This document shows positions 43,167-52,837 of a DNA stretch of 64,000 nt, one piece after another (position 1 is the stretch's first letter; every line of letters starts with the position of its first letter). The translations under genes were made by a program, and so were the position numbers. The notes beneath the pieces are model-generated. The model was not told the DNA's origin. It saw only the letters and a list, made by a program, of their open reading frames with translations, and did not search any database. The stretch is from Comamonadaceae bacterium ALPHA2B (lineage in GTDB: Bacteria > Pseudomonadota > Gammaproteobacteria > Burkholderiales > Burkholderiaceae_C), in contig SCOE01000006.1 in the NCBI GenBank assembly GCA_005503065.1, positions 124,001-188,000 on the forward strand, in the 5' to 3' direction.

Positions 43167-45329
43167 GTGAGCCAGGACTACATCCAGGAAGCCATCCGCT
43201 GGGACAAGGACGCCGACGGCGTCGTCACCCTGACCTTCGACATGGCCGGCCAGTCGGCCAACACCATGAACACGACGTTCCGCAGCGCCTATGCGGCGGC
43301 CGTGGACCGCATCGCCGCGGAGATCGACAGCGTCACCGGCGTCATCCTCAGTTCGGCCAAGAAGACCTTCTTCGCCGGCGGCGACCTGAACAGCCTGCTG
43401 GCCGTGGGGCCGGACGAAAAGGCCGCGCTGTACGAGCGCTCGCAGGCCATGAAGGCGGTGCTGCGTCGGCTGGAGACGCTGGGTCGGCCTGTGGTGGCCG
43501 CCATCAACGGCACGGCGCTCGGTGGCGGCTTCGAGCTCTGCCTGGCCTGCCATGCGCGCTTCGCGCTCGACGATGCGGGGCTGGCGCTGGGCCTGCCGGA
43601 ATCGGGACTGGGCCTGCTCCCCGGCGGCGGCGGCGTGGTGCGGCTGGTGCGCATGCTCGGCCTCGAGGCGGCGATGCCGCTGCTCGTCGACGGCAGCACC
43701 TTCGACCCGGCTCGCGCGCAGGCGCTGCAACTGATCGACGGCGTGGCGGCCGATGCCGACGGGCTGATGGCGCTGGCACGGCAGTGGATCGCGGCCAACC
43801 CTGCGCCGGTGCAGCCCTGGGACCGCAAGGGCTGGCGCCTGCCCGGCGCCACGGCCAGCGCGCCCGCGTCGCTGACCTTCCTGCGGACGGCGCCCGTGTT
43901 GCTGATGAAGAAGACGCGCGGCCGCTATCCGGCGCCGCTGGCCATCATGTCGGCCGCGGTCGAAGGCGCGGTGGTGGACTTCGACGCTGCCACGCGCATC
44001 GAGAGCCGGTACTTCGTCGGCCTGGCCACCGGCGCGGTCGCCAAGAACCTGATCACCACCTTCTTCTTCCAGATGAACGAGGTGAAGTCGGGCAAGGGCC
44101 GGCCCGCCGGCGTGCCGCCCGGCACCGTCGGCCGCATCGGCATCCTGGGCGCCGGGCTGATGGGCTCGGGCATCGCCCAGGTGTGCGCCGGGCGCGGCAT
44201 CGCCGCCGTGCTCAAGGACGCCACGGCCGAGCAGGCGCGCAAGGGCCTGGAGCGCGTCGCGGCCAACCTCGACAAGCGCGTCGCCAAGGGCACCCTGGCC
44301 GCCGCCAAGCGCGACGCGCAACTCGCCCGCATCACGCCCACGGCCGACGCGACCGACCTGGCGGGCTGCGAGCTGATCGTGGAGGCCGTGTTCGAGAACC
44401 GGCCGCTCAAGGCGCAGGTGACGCGCGAGGCCGAGCCCATGCTCGCGCCCGGCGGCATCTTCGCGTCGAACACGTCCACGCTGCCCATCAGCGGCCTGGC
44501 CGAGGCCTCCGAAAGGCCGGAGAGCTTCGTCGGCCTGCACTTCTTCTCGCCGGTGGACCGCATGCCGCTGGTCGAGGTCATCAAGGGCCGCAAGACCTCG
44601 GCCGAGACGCTGGCGCGGGCGCTGGACTTCGTGCAGCAGATCGGCAAGACGCCCATCGTGGTCAACGATGCGCGCGGCTTCTTCACCAGCCGCGTTTTCG
44701 GCATGTTCACCAAGGAGGGCGCCGCGATGCTGGCCGAGGGCGTGCCGGCCGAGCGCATCGAGAACGCGGCGCTTGCCGCAGGCATGCCGGTCGGGCCGCT
44801 GGCGGTGATGGACGAGACCTCGATGGCGCTGGCGATGTCCATGCGCCGCCAGACCGCCGCCGACCTGGCGGCCGAAGGCCAGCCCCTGCCGCAGCATCCG
44901 GCCTGGGCGCTGATCGAGCGCATGGTCGACGGCCTGAAGCGGCCGGGCCGCGCCGGCGGTGGCGGCTTCTACGACTATCCCGCGGACGCGCCCAAGCGGC
45001 TGTGGCCGGGGCTGAAGGCCGAATTCGGCAAGCCCGGCGCCGAGCTGCCCATGGAGGACCTGCAGGACCGCCTGCTGTATGCGCAGGCGATCGAGTCGAT
45101 CCGCGCCATGCAGGAGGGCGTGGTCGAGACGGCGCGCGACGCCAACATCGGCTCCATCCTGGGCATCGGCTTTCCCCGGTGGACGGGCGGCACGCTGCAG
45201 TTCGTCAACATGGTTGGCACCCGGGCTTTCGCCGAGCGGGCCATGGAACTCGCGCAGAAGTACGGCGAGCGCTTCGAACCGCCGGCGCTGCTGCTGAGCA
45301 AGGCCGAGCGCGGCGAGCGTTTCGAGTGA
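43167..45329 (+). CDS. FadB-type bifunctional enoyl-CoA hydratase/3-hydroxyacyl-CoA dehydrogenase
   Basis: The 720-residue protein has an N-terminal crotonase domain with both catalytic glutamates (GGGFELCLAC and LGLPESGLGLLPGGGG). The NAD-binding 3-hydroxyacyl-CoA dehydrogenase domain begins at IGILGAGLMGSGIAQVCAG (about residue 325), with NTSTLPIS and HFFSPVDRMPLVEV further on. It hydrates 2-enoyl-CoA and oxidises the hydroxyacyl-CoA to the ketone, giving the substrate of the upstream thiolase. The start is a GTG with GAGGAG just before it. Confidence 0.94.
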   Translation: MSQDYIQEAIRWDKDADGVVTLTFDMAGQSANTMNTTFRSAYAAAVDRIAAEIDSVTGVILSSAKKTFFAGGDLNSLLAVGPDEKAALYERSQAMKAVLRRLETLGRPVVAAINGTALGGGFELCLACHARFALDDAGLALGLPESGLGLLPGGGGVVRLVRMLGLEAAMPLLVDGSTFDPARAQALQLIDGVAADADGLMALARQWIAANPAPVQPWDRKGWRLPGATASAPASLTFLRTAPVLLMKKTRGRYPAPLAIMSAAVEGAVVDFDAATRIESRYFVGLATGAVAKNLITTFFFQMNEVKSGKGRPAGVPPGTVGRIGILGAGLMGSGIAQVCAGRGIAAVLKDATAEQARKGLERVAANLDKRVAKGTLAAAKRDAQLARITPTADATDLAGCELIVEAVFENRPLKAQVTREAEPMLAPGGIFASNTSTLPISGLAEASERPESFVGLHFFSPVDRMPLVEVIKGRKTSAETLARALDFVQQIGKTPIVVNDARGFFTSRVFGMFTKEGAAMLAEGVPAERIENAALAAGMPVGPLAVMDETSMALAMSMRRQTAADLAAEGQPLPQHPAWALIERMVDGLKRPGRAGGGGFYDYPADAPKRLWPGLKAEFGKPGAELPMEDLQDRLLYAQAIESIRAMQEGVVETARDANIGSILGIGFPRWTGGTLQFVNMVGTRAFAERAMELAQKYGERFEPPALLLSKAERGERFE

Positions 45330-45354
45330 GCGGCCAGTCTTCGCGAGAAATGGC

Positions 45355-46116
45355 GTGAAGCCTTCATCGGCACGGCCTGGTCTTGCGGGCCTTCGATTCG
45401 ACGACAGGCGCGTGCTCGTCGTGGGCGGAACCAGCGGCATCGGCAACGGCATCGCGCAGGCCTTTCGCGCGGCGGGTGCACAGGTGCATGTGTGGGGTAC
45501 CCGTGCCAGCGCCGACGATTACCGGCCCGAGGAGGGCAGCGATCTGCAGGGCCTGCACTTCTCGCAGGTGGACGTGGCCGACGCGCGGGCCATCAGCGCC
45601 TGGACGCCGCCCTTCGACCGGCTCGACGTGCTGGTGCTGTCGCAGGGCATCGTCGATTACGGCCGGGCCGAGTTCAACGGGGACACCTTCCGCCGCGTGG
45701 TCGAAGTCAACCTCCACAGCGTGATGGGCTGCAGCATGCATCTGCGCGAGCCACTCAAGGCTGCGGGCGGCGCCGTGGTCGTCGTCAGCTCGGTGTCGGG
45801 CTACAAGTCCGCCATCGGCAACCCGGCCTATGCCGCCTCCAAGGCGGCGGCGATCAATCTCACCCGCACGCTGGGCGTGGCCCTGGCGGCCGACGGCATC
45901 CGCGTGAACGGCATCGCGCCTGGCCTGGTGGACACCAAGCTCACGCGCGTGACCACCCGCAATCCACAGCGCCTGCAGGCCACCCTGCAGCGCATTCCCG
46001 CCGCACGCATCGGCACGCCGCAGGACATCGCCGCCGTGGCGATGTTCCTGGCGTCACCGCTCGCGGCCTATGTCGTGGGCCACACCATTCCGGTGGACGG
46101 AGGCCTGACGGCCTGA
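45355..46116 (+). CDS. Short-chain dehydrogenase/reductase
   Basis: The 253-residue SDR has VVGGTSGIGNGIAQAF as cofactor motif, the catalytic Ser in VVVSSVSGY and the Tyr-Lys pair in AYAASKAA. NNAG is replaced by LSQGI, a known variant. Its GTG start lies 25 bases after the FadB-like gene. In the lva-like reading of 45.4-48.5 kb it would correspond to the LvaD oxidoreductase, though similarity at that level cannot be proven by eye. Confidence 0.88.
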   Translation: MKPSSARPGLAGLRFDDRRVLVVGGTSGIGNGIAQAFRAAGAQVHVWGTRASADDYRPEEGSDLQGLHFSQVDVADARAISAWTPPFDRLDVLVLSQGIVDYGRAEFNGDTFRRVVEVNLHSVMGCSMHLREPLKAAGGAVVVVSSVSGYKSAIGNPAYAASKAAAINLTRTLGVALAADGIRVNGIAPGLVDTKLTRVTTRNPQRLQATLQRIPAARIGTPQDIAAVAMFLASPLAAYVVGHTIPVDGGLTA

Positions 46117-46138
46117 CAGCAGCAAGAGAGAGGACGCC

Positions 46139-47416
46139 ATGGCCTGGGATTTCGAGACCGATACCGACTTCCAGCAGCAGCTGGACTGGGTGGACCGATT
46201 CGTGCGCGAAGAGGTCGAACCGCTCGAGCATGTGCTCGTCAGCCCCTATGCGGTTCAGGACCCCCTGCGCAACCGCCTCGTGCGGCCGCTGCAGGCGCGG
46301 GTCAAGGCCCGTGGCCTGTGGGCCTGCCACCTGGGGCCGGCCCTGGGTGGGCCGGGTTATGGGCAGGTCAAGCTGGCGCTGCTCAACGAGATCCTCGGCC
46401 GCTCGGCCTATGCGCCCACGGTCTTCGGCTGCCAGGCGCCGGACACCGGCAATGCGGAAATCCTGGCGCATTACGGCACGGACGAGCAGAAGCGCCGCTG
46501 GCTTGCGCCGTTGCTGGACAACGAGATCGTCTCCAGCTTCGCCATGACCGAGCCGCACGGCGGCGCCGACCCGACACTGATCCGCACCACCGCCCGGCGC
46601 GAGGGTGGCGACTGGGTGCTGAACGGCCAGAAGTGGTTTGCCTCCACCTCCAACTACGCCGCCTTCTTCATCACGCTGGCCGTCACCGATCCGGACGCCA
46701 AACCGCACCGGCGGCTGTCGGCCTTCATCGTGCCGGCCGATGCGCCGGGCCTGCGCCAAGTGCGCGACGTGCACCTGGCCGGCCGCAAGCCGCAGGGCCA
46801 TGCCCACGGCTACCTCGCCTTCGAAGACCTGCGCGTGCCGGCGGACCACATGCTGGGCGGGCAGGGCGATGCCTTCCTGGTGGCGCAGACACGGCTGGGC
46901 GGCGGCCGCATCCACCACGCCATGCGCACCATCGGCGAGGCCCGCAAGGCACTGGACATGATGTGCGAGCGGGCGGTCTCGCGTCCAGCGCGGCGCGGCA
47001 CCCTGGCCGACAAGCAGTTGGTGCAGGCCATGGTGGCAGATTCGTGGATCCAGCTGGAACAGTTCCGCCTGCTGGTGCTGCGCACTGCATGGCTGATCGA
47101 CAAGCACGACGACTACAAGAAGGTGCGCAAGGACATCTCGGCCGTCAAGGCCGCCATGCCCCGGGTGCTGCACGACATCGTGTCGCGGGCCATCCAGGTG
47201 CACGGTTCGCTGGGCGTGAGCAACGAGATGCCCTTCTTCGACCAACTGCTCGCCTCCTACGTCATGGGGCTGGCCGACGGCCCGACCGAGGTGCACCAGA
47301 TCACCCTGGCCAAGGAACTGCTTGCGCAGGTCCGGCCGGGCGACGAGCTGTTCCCGAGCCAGCACCTGCCCACGCTGGCACAGAAGGCGCGCGAGCGCTT
47401 TCGCGAGGTGCTCTGA
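46139..47416 (+). CDS. Acyl-CoA dehydrogenase, ACAD10/11 or LvaC type
   Basis: The 425-residue protein is longer than usual for the family, in keeping with the ACAD10/11 group. Visible blocks include AMTEPHGGADPTLIRTTAR, LNGQKWFASTSNY, LGGGRIHHAMRTIG and QVHGSLGVSNEMPFF. In that group the enzyme works with an APH-type kinase on 4-phosphorylated acyl-CoAs, and here the kinase gene starts two bases after its stop. Together they look like the two halves of ACAD11 encoded separately. Confidence 0.88.
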   Translation: MAWDFETDTDFQQQLDWVDRFVREEVEPLEHVLVSPYAVQDPLRNRLVRPLQARVKARGLWACHLGPALGGPGYGQVKLALLNEILGRSAYAPTVFGCQAPDTGNAEILAHYGTDEQKRRWLAPLLDNEIVSSFAMTEPHGGADPTLIRTTARREGGDWVLNGQKWFASTSNYAAFFITLAVTDPDAKPHRRLSAFIVPADAPGLRQVRDVHLAGRKPQGHAHGYLAFEDLRVPADHMLGGQGDAFLVAQTRLGGGRIHHAMRTIGEARKALDMMCERAVSRPARRGTLADKQLVQAMVADSWIQLEQFRLLVLRTAWLIDKHDDYKKVRKDISAVKAAMPRVLHDIVSRAIQVHGSLGVSNEMPFFDQLLASYVMGLADGPTEVHQITLAKELLAQVRPGDELFPSQHLPTLAQKARERFREVL

Positions 47417-47418
47417 GC

Positions 47419-48483
47419 ATGGCTGGCGGCATCGCTGCGGACGCCGCAGCAGACCTTCCGGTCGCGCTGGACCGCCTCCAGGACTGGCTCGATGGGCAGG
47501 GCGTCGGCCGAGGCGCACTGGAGGGCGCCCGGCTGCTGACCGGCGGCACGCAGAACATCCTCATGCGCTTCGAGCGCGACGGCGAGGCCTACGTGCTGCG
47601 CCGGCCGCCCGCGCATCCGCGGCCCGAGAGCGACCAGGCCATGCTGCGGGAGGCCCGCGTGCTCGGCGCGCTGGCGGGCAGCGGCGTACCGCATCCCATG
47701 CTCGTGGCCGCCTGCGACGACCCGCAGGTGCTGGGCACGGCCTTCTTCGTCATGCGCGCGGTCGAAGGCTTCAATGCCGGCACCGGCGGCCTGCCGCCGC
47801 TGCATGCCGCGCGTCCCGATCTGCGTCGGCGCATGGGCCTGGCCATGGCCGAGGCCATCGCGCTTCTGGGCAACCTCGATCCCGCGGCGCTGGGACTCCA
47901 GGACTTCGGACGGCCCCAGGGATTTCTGGCGCGGCAGGTCCAGCGCTGGGGCCGCCAGCTCGAAGGCTATGCGGCCCATGCCGGCTGGCCGGGGCCGGGC
48001 GCCCTGCCCGATGTCGCGCCTGTCGCGCAATGGCTTGAGGCCAACCAGCCGGCGGACGCGGCGCCCGGATTGCTGCACGGCGACTTCCACCTGTCCAACG
48101 TCATGTTCCGCCATGACAGCGGCGAGCTGGCTGCCGTGGTGGACTGGGAGATGTCCACCGTGGGCGATCCGCTGCTGGACCTGGGTTGGCTGCTGGCCAC
48201 CTGGCCGCGGCCCGATGGCTCGCACCACCTCAGCCTCAACATCGCCCCGTGGGACGGGTTCGTGCGCGACGAGGAACTGGTGGCGCACTATGCACGCTTC
48301 AGCAGGCGCGACATCACGGCCTTCCGCTGGTATGCGGTGCTGGCCTGCTACAAGCTGGCGATCGTGCTGGAGGGCACGCATGCCCGTGCCTGCGCCGGCC
48401 TCGCACCGGCGGCCACGGGCGAGCGGCTGCACCAGGCGGCGCGCGGCCTGCTGCTGCGCGCCGCCGAGTGGATCGGGCACTGA
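47419..48483 (+). CDS. APH-family phosphotransferase, ACAD11-kinase type
   Basis: The 354-residue kinase has LTGGTQNILMRF as the nucleotide loop, the catalytic block LLHGDFHLSNVMF (Asp222, Asn227) and the metal-binding VDWEMSTVGDPLLDLGW (Asp242). It directly follows an ACAD10/11-type dehydrogenase. Phosphorylation of a hydroxyacyl-CoA, followed by elimination or isomerisation in the dehydrogenase, is the inferred reaction. It is more like ACAD11 than the kinase at 17728-18759, and no DUF6285 gene follows it. It is the last gene of the NPD operon. Confidence 0.87.
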   Translation: MAGGIAADAAADLPVALDRLQDWLDGQGVGRGALEGARLLTGGTQNILMRFERDGEAYVLRRPPAHPRPESDQAMLREARVLGALAGSGVPHPMLVAACDDPQVLGTAFFVMRAVEGFNAGTGGLPPLHAARPDLRRRMGLAMAEAIALLGNLDPAALGLQDFGRPQGFLARQVQRWGRQLEGYAAHAGWPGPGALPDVAPVAQWLEANQPADAAPGLLHGDFHLSNVMFRHDSGELAAVVDWEMSTVGDPLLDLGWLLATWPRPDGSHHLSLNIAPWDGFVRDEELVAHYARFSRRDITAFRWYAVLACYKLAIVLEGTHARACAGLAPAATGERLHQAARGLLLRAAEWIGH

Positions 48484-48558
48484 GGCGGGTGAAAGAACCC
48501 GGCAGGCCCGCTCGGCCACGCCGGATTCAATCACGCCTTCCGGGCGGCCAGTGCCTGT

Positions 48559-49692
48559 TCAGGCGACGCCGGTGCTGCGCAGGGCCGCGATCTGCATGTC
48601 TCCGTAGCCGAGTTCGCGCAGGATCGCCTCGGTGTCCGCGCCTGCGGCCACGGGCGCGCGCGGCCGCTCGGGCGTCGAACGACTGAAGCGCGGGGCGGGT
48701 GTCGGCTGCGTCAGGCCGTCCTGCGTGTAGAAGGCGCCGCGGGCCATCTGGTGCGGATGGGCGGGCACCTCGTCCAGGGCCAGCACGGGCGCGAAGCACA
48801 CGTCCGTTCCTTCGAGCAGTGCGCACCATTCGTCGCGCGTCTTCAGCGCGAATCGGCGTGCCAGCTCGGTCTTGAGCGCCGGCCAGCGGCTGGCGTCGTG
48901 CTGCGGCCAGGCCGCAGCGTCCTCGATGCCCAGCTTCTCGAGCAGCAGGGCGTAGAACTGCGGCTCGATGCTCCCCAGCGAGATCCATCCGCCGTCGGCG
49001 CAGCGGTAGCTGCCGTAGAAGTGGCTGCCGCCGTCCAGCACGCCGGTGCCGCGCGGTTTGGTGCGGCCGGCGGCCTGCGTGCTGTGGAACAGCGTCATGA
49101 GCAGCGACACGCCGTCGACCATGGCCGCGTCGACCACCTGGCCCTTGCCGCTGGCGCGGGCCTCGAACAGCGCGCAGGCGATGCCGAAGGCCAGCAGCAT
49201 GGTGCCGCCGCCGTAGTCGCCCACCAGGTTGAGCGGCGTCACCGGTGCCTCGGGCGTTCCGATCATGCCCAGCGCGCCGGCGAGGGCGATGTAGTTGATG
49301 TCGTGGCCCGCCGCCGCGGCGAGCGGCCCCTGCTGGCCCCAGCCGGTCATGCGGCCGTAGACCAGCCGCGCATTGCGCGCCAGGCAGGTGTCGGGTCCCA
49401 GACCCAGCCGCTCCATCACTCCCGGGCGGAAACCCTCCACGAGCACGTCGGCGCCATCGATCAGCCGCAGCAGCACCTCGTGCGCGGCGTCCTGCTTGAT
49501 GTCCAGCGCGATGGAGCGCCGGCCGCGGCGCGAGATGTCCCGCTGCGGCGGCACCATCCCGCCGACGCCCGCGCCGGGCCGCTCGATGCGGATCACCTCC
49601 GCGCCCATGTCGGCCAGCAGCATGGCGGCCAGCGGTCCGGGGCCGATCGAGGCGATCTCGATCACGCGTACGCCGTGAAGCGGGCCGGCCAT
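48559..49692 (-). CDS. Alpha-methylacyl-CoA racemase
   Basis: The 377-residue class III CoA-transferase-fold protein carries the racemase signature: His130 in GHDINYIALAGALG and Asp159 in VGDYGGGTM, which match the catalytic His126/Asp156 pair of the mycobacterial enzyme MCR. VYGRMTGWGQQGP before them is also typical. It interconverts the R and S forms of 2-methylacyl-CoAs, so the substrate of the island probably bears a methyl branch next to the carboxylate at some stage. It has its own operator and ends head-to-head with the kinase gene. Confidence 0.92.
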   Translation of the reverse strand: MAGPLHGVRVIEIASIGPGPLAAMLLADMGAEVIRIERPGAGVGGMVPPQRDISRRGRRSIALDIKQDAAHEVLLRLIDGADVLVEGFRPGVMERLGLGPDTCLARNARLVYGRMTGWGQQGPLAAAAGHDINYIALAGALGMIGTPEAPVTPLNLVGDYGGGTMLLAFGIACALFEARASGKGQVVDAAMVDGVSLLMTLFHSTQAAGRTKPRGTGVLDGGSHFYGSYRCADGGWISLGSIEPQFYALLLEKLGIEDAAAWPQHDASRWPALKTELARRFALKTRDEWCALLEGTDVCFAPVLALDEVPAHPHQMARGAFYTQDGLTQPTPAPRFSRSTPERPRAPVAAGADTEAILRELGYGDMQIAALRSTGVA

Positions 49693-49768
49693 CAGCGGGG
49701 CGCTCCGGCGGTGGGGGTGGGTGTGCGGATGGGCATGGGTTCTCCTGGACGATGGATGTGCTTTAATC

Positions 49769-49784
49769 AATGGTTGTACCAATG
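49769..49784. promoter_or_regulatory. Operator site 14 upstream of the racemase gene
   Basis: AATGGTTGTACCAATG contains ATGGT-TGT-ACCAA, 77 bases before the racemase ATG. Confidence 0.78.
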
Positions 49785-49898
49785 AAATCTAGCATGCTTG
49801 CCGCCGGCTTGTCGACGATGCCGTGTGCAAGCAATCGTCGGCCCCTTGAACAAACCGCCCCGGTGGCGCTCTCGCGGTCCACCGCAGCCCTGGGCCGC

Positions 49899-50669
49899 TC
49901 AGCGGCCCCGCCAGACCGGCGGCCGCTTCTCGAAGAAGGCGCGCAGGCCTTCGGCCAGGTCCTCGCTGCCGCGGATGCGCGCCAGCGCCGCTTCGGTCGC
50001 CTGCCAGCCTGCTGCGTCGGCGGCAGCCAGCAGGCCGTTCATGGCTTCCAGGCAGGCTTGCACCGAAAGTGGCGCATTGATGGCGATCTGCGCGGCCAGA
50101 GCGCGTGCATCGGTTTGCGCCTGGCCTGGCTCGCTCAGCCGGTTCACCAGGCCCAGCGCGTGGGCGCGGGTCGCGTCGATGGGCTGGCCGGTCAGCACCA
50201 GCTCGCGGGCGATGGCGGGCGGCAGCGCCTGCAGCATGCGGAACAGCGCACCGCAGGTCGGCAGGACCCCGCGCTGCACCTCGGGCAGGCCAAGGCGCGC
50301 ATCGCGGGCCGCGACCACCATGTCGCAGGCCAGCGCGATCTCCAGCCCCCCGCCGAGCGCCAGCCCCTCGATGGCGGCGATCAGGGGCTTGCGCCGCCGC
50401 CGACGGATGAGGCCGTATTCACCGCCGCGGGTCGTCACGTAGTCGCCCTTCGCCGCCAGGTCGCTGCCTGCGCAGAACACCGACGGGCCGCCGTCGAGCA
50501 CGCCCGCCCGCAGCGCGGGGTCGTCGTCCAGCATGTTCAGGGCCGCGTCCAGGGCATCGGCCATGGCACGGTCTACGGCATTGCGTTTGGCTGAACGGTC
50601 GAGCGTGATGCAGAGCACCGCGTCATCGCGGGCCACGCGGACGCCGCCGCGGCGGTCGGGTACGGCCAT
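49899..50669 (-). CDS. Enoyl-CoA hydratase, canonical
   Basis: The 256-residue crotonase-fold protein keeps both catalytic glutamates, in GGGLEIALACD and LGLPEVQRGVLPTCG, so hydration of a 2-enoyl-CoA is expected. VFCAGSDLAAKGDY forms the first oxyanion-hole part. It lies ten bases after the quinone oxidoreductase gene in a two-gene (-) unit. The ATG at 50669 was chosen; the open frame continues upstream but into the neighbouring gene. Confidence 0.9.
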   Translation of the reverse strand: MAVPDRRGGVRVARDDAVLCITLDRSAKRNAVDRAMADALDAALNMLDDDPALRAGVLDGGPSVFCAGSDLAAKGDYVTTRGGEYGLIRRRRRKPLIAAIEGLALGGGLEIALACDMVVAARDARLGLPEVQRGVLPTCGALFRMLQALPPAIARELVLTGQPIDATRAHALGLVNRLSEPGQAQTDARALAAQIAINAPLSVQACLEAMNGLLAAADAAGWQATEAALARIRGSEDLAEGLRAFFEKRPPVWRGR

Positions 50670-50679
50670 GGGGCGAGCC

Positions 50680-51651
50680 TCAGAAGGTGATGACGACGCG
50701 GCCCACGCCCTCGCGCTCCTGCGCGAGCGCGGCCGCCTCATCGAAGCGCTCGACCGGCAGCACCTGTCGCACCAGGGGCCGCACCCGCCCTTCTGCGAAC
50801 CAGCCGACGCATTCGCGCAGCAGGGCCGCCGCACGCGCGGGCTCGCGCTCGCCGAACTGACGTACGTCCACCCCCACGAGGGCGGCGCCCTTGACGATGG
50901 CCAGGTTGGTCTTGAGGGCGCCGATCTCGCCGCCCGCAAAGCCCACCATCAGGTGCCGGCCGCCCCAGCCCAGGGTGCGGAAGGCCGCATCGGTGGCCGG
51001 CCCGCCCACGGGGTCGAACACGACGTCGACGCCGCCCGGACCGGCCAGGCGCTTGACCTGCTCCTTCCAGTCGCCGCCGCCGTCGATCACCGCATCGGCG
51101 CCGGCGTCGCGCGCTGCCGCGCGCTTGGCTTCGCTCGAGGCCAGGGCCAGCACGCGCGCACCGAGCGCCCGGCCGATCTGCACCGCCGCATGCCCGACGG
51201 CACCGGCGGCGCCCAGCACGAGCAGGGTGTCGCCGGCCTTCAGTGCACCGCGTTCGCGCAGGCCGTACAGGGCGGTATAGGCCGAGGCGCTCGCGACGGC
51301 AGCCAGCGCCGGATCGATGCCGGCGGGCAGGGCCTGCACGCGCGCGGCCGGCACGCAGATGTACTCGGCCCAGGCGCCCTGGCGCGTGCCGCACACCGGG
51401 TCGCCCGGCGCCAGCCGGGTGTCCGTGCCCGTGCCGACGGCATCGACAACACCGCTGTACTCGCTGCCGGGCACGAAGGGCGGCGGCGGGCGCACCTGGT
51501 AGGCCCCGCGCGCGAGCAGCAGGTCGACGTAGGAGATACCGCAGGCCTGCACCCGAATCCGCACCTCGCCCGGCGCAGGTTCGGGGCGGGGCAGGGTCTG
51601 GAGGGTGATGTGGTCGTCGGGGCCGTAGCCGGGAACCTGCAGGGCTCTCAT
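50680..51651 (-). CDS. Quinone oxidoreductase-like MDR protein
   Basis: The 323-residue zinc-free MDR has the opening MRALQVPGYGPDDHITLQTL, PFVPGSEYSGVV and the nucleotide motif VLGAAGAVGHAAVQIGRALGA. The role is NADPH-dependent reduction of an enone, quinone or enoyl group. It heads a two-gene unit with the hydratase and diverges from the Bug gene around an operator. The ATG at 51651 was preferred over one eight codons upstream because family proteins start at this methionine. Confidence 0.88.
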   Translation of the reverse strand: MRALQVPGYGPDDHITLQTLPRPEPAPGEVRIRVQACGISYVDLLLARGAYQVRPPPPFVPGSEYSGVVDAVGTGTDTRLAPGDPVCGTRQGAWAEYICVPAARVQALPAGIDPALAAVASASAYTALYGLRERGALKAGDTLLVLGAAGAVGHAAVQIGRALGARVLALASSEAKRAAARDAGADAVIDGGGDWKEQVKRLAGPGGVDVVFDPVGGPATDAAFRTLGWGGRHLMVGFAGGEIGALKTNLAIVKGAALVGVDVRQFGEREPARAAALLRECVGWFAEGRVRPLVRQVLPVERFDEAAALAQEREGVGRVVITF

Positions 51652-51731
51652 AAGGCGATGTCTCCGTGGAGGCACAGTGGCTGCCGATCAGCTCGGTGTC
51701 TGGCGGTCGTGGAATGCTAGCCGAGCGATTC

Positions 51732-51746
51732 TATGGTTGAACCTAT
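51732..51746. promoter_or_regulatory. Operator site 15 between divergent genes
   Basis: TATGGTTGAACCTAT contains ATGGT-TGA-ACCTA, one base off the core. It lies between the quinone oxidoreductase gene (-) and Bug copy 4 (+). Confidence 0.72.
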
Positions 51747-51821
51747 TGACCTGAGGCGCCACTTTTGAAACATTGGCCGGCGCGGCACACCGGCCGCGTT
51801 CCATCCCCGACGGAGACATCC

Positions 51822-52793
51822 ATGCCCATTTCGCGCCGCCAGACCCTGGCCCTGCTCGGCACCGCCCCTTTCGCCGCAGGTGTGCGGGCCGAGGGGAAGT
51901 TCCCCGACCGCCCCATCAAGCTGATCGTTCCCTACCCACCCGGCGGGCAGACCGATGCCGTCGCGCGGATGTTTGCGCAGAAGGCGGAGGGACTGCTGGG
52001 CCAGCCCATGGTGGTCGACAACCGGCCTGGTGCGAATTCGATGATCGGCAGCGAGGCCGTGGCCCGTTCGCCCGCCGACGGCTACACGCTGCTGTTCAAC
52101 ATGACGGCGCTGGTGACCAATCCGCTGCTGCTGCCGCAGGTGAACTACGACCCTTTCCGCGACTTCGTGCCGGTGGCGCGCTGCTACGAGATCACCGGCA
52201 TCTGGGCCGTGCCTCCACAGGGAGCGCGCACATTGGCCGAGTTCATGCAACGCGCGCGGGAGGCTCCCAAGCCGCTGAGCTTCGGCACCACCGGCCATGC
52301 CTCGACCTCGCACTACTTCGGCGAGATCATCTCGCGTGCCGGCGGCTTCAGCCTGAACCATGTGCCGTACAAGGGCGAGGCGCCGATCCTGCCCGACCTG
52401 ATGTCCGGGCGTCTGGATGCTGCCGTGGTGTCAGGCTACTCGGCCATGCAGTTCGCCGCCGACGGGCGCATCCGCGTGCTGGCCACGACCGGGTCGCAGC
52501 GCATTCCCTCGCTGCCGCAACTGCCCACCTTCCAGGAACTGGGCATCGGCGGGCTGACGGCCGAATCCTTCGCCGGCGTGTTTGCGCCCGCGAAGACGCC
52601 GCAGCCGGTGGTCGAGCGCATCGCCGATGCCTTCACCCGTGTCGGTGCAATGCCTGACGTGCGTGAGCGCATCGCGGGCTTCGGCCTGCAGCCGCCGACG
52701 CCCATCACGCCGACGCAGTTCGCCGCCGTGATGCGCAAGGCCTACGACGAGTGGGCGGCGATCAAGAGCAGCAGCGCGATCAGGCTGGAATAG
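51822..52793 (+). CDS. Bug/TctC-family periplasmic solute-binding protein (copy 4)
   Basis: The 323-residue protein has a twin-arginine-like leader (ISRRQTLALLGTAPFAAG) and the family opening FPDRPIKLIVPYPPGGQTD with the PYPPGGQTD pocket loop. HVPYKGEAPILPDLMSGRLD is the central family block. The ATG at 51822 gives a proper leader; an upstream ATG at 51765 would add 19 residues with no leader-like features. It is monocistronic. The ligand is unknown. Confidence 0.92.
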   Translation: MPISRRQTLALLGTAPFAAGVRAEGKFPDRPIKLIVPYPPGGQTDAVARMFAQKAEGLLGQPMVVDNRPGANSMIGSEAVARSPADGYTLLFNMTALVTNPLLLPQVNYDPFRDFVPVARCYEITGIWAVPPQGARTLAEFMQRAREAPKPLSFGTTGHASTSHYFGEIISRAGGFSLNHVPYKGEAPILPDLMSGRLDAAVVSGYSAMQFAADGRIRVLATTGSQRIPSLPQLPTFQELGIGGLTAESFAGVFAPAKTPQPVVERIADAFTRVGAMPDVRERIAGFGLQPPTPITPTQFAAVMRKAYDEWAAIKSSSAIRLE

Positions 52794-52837
52794 CGCCGGG
52801 CCGGGCCCGGGCCGGCCCCGGCGCAGGACGCATGGCC

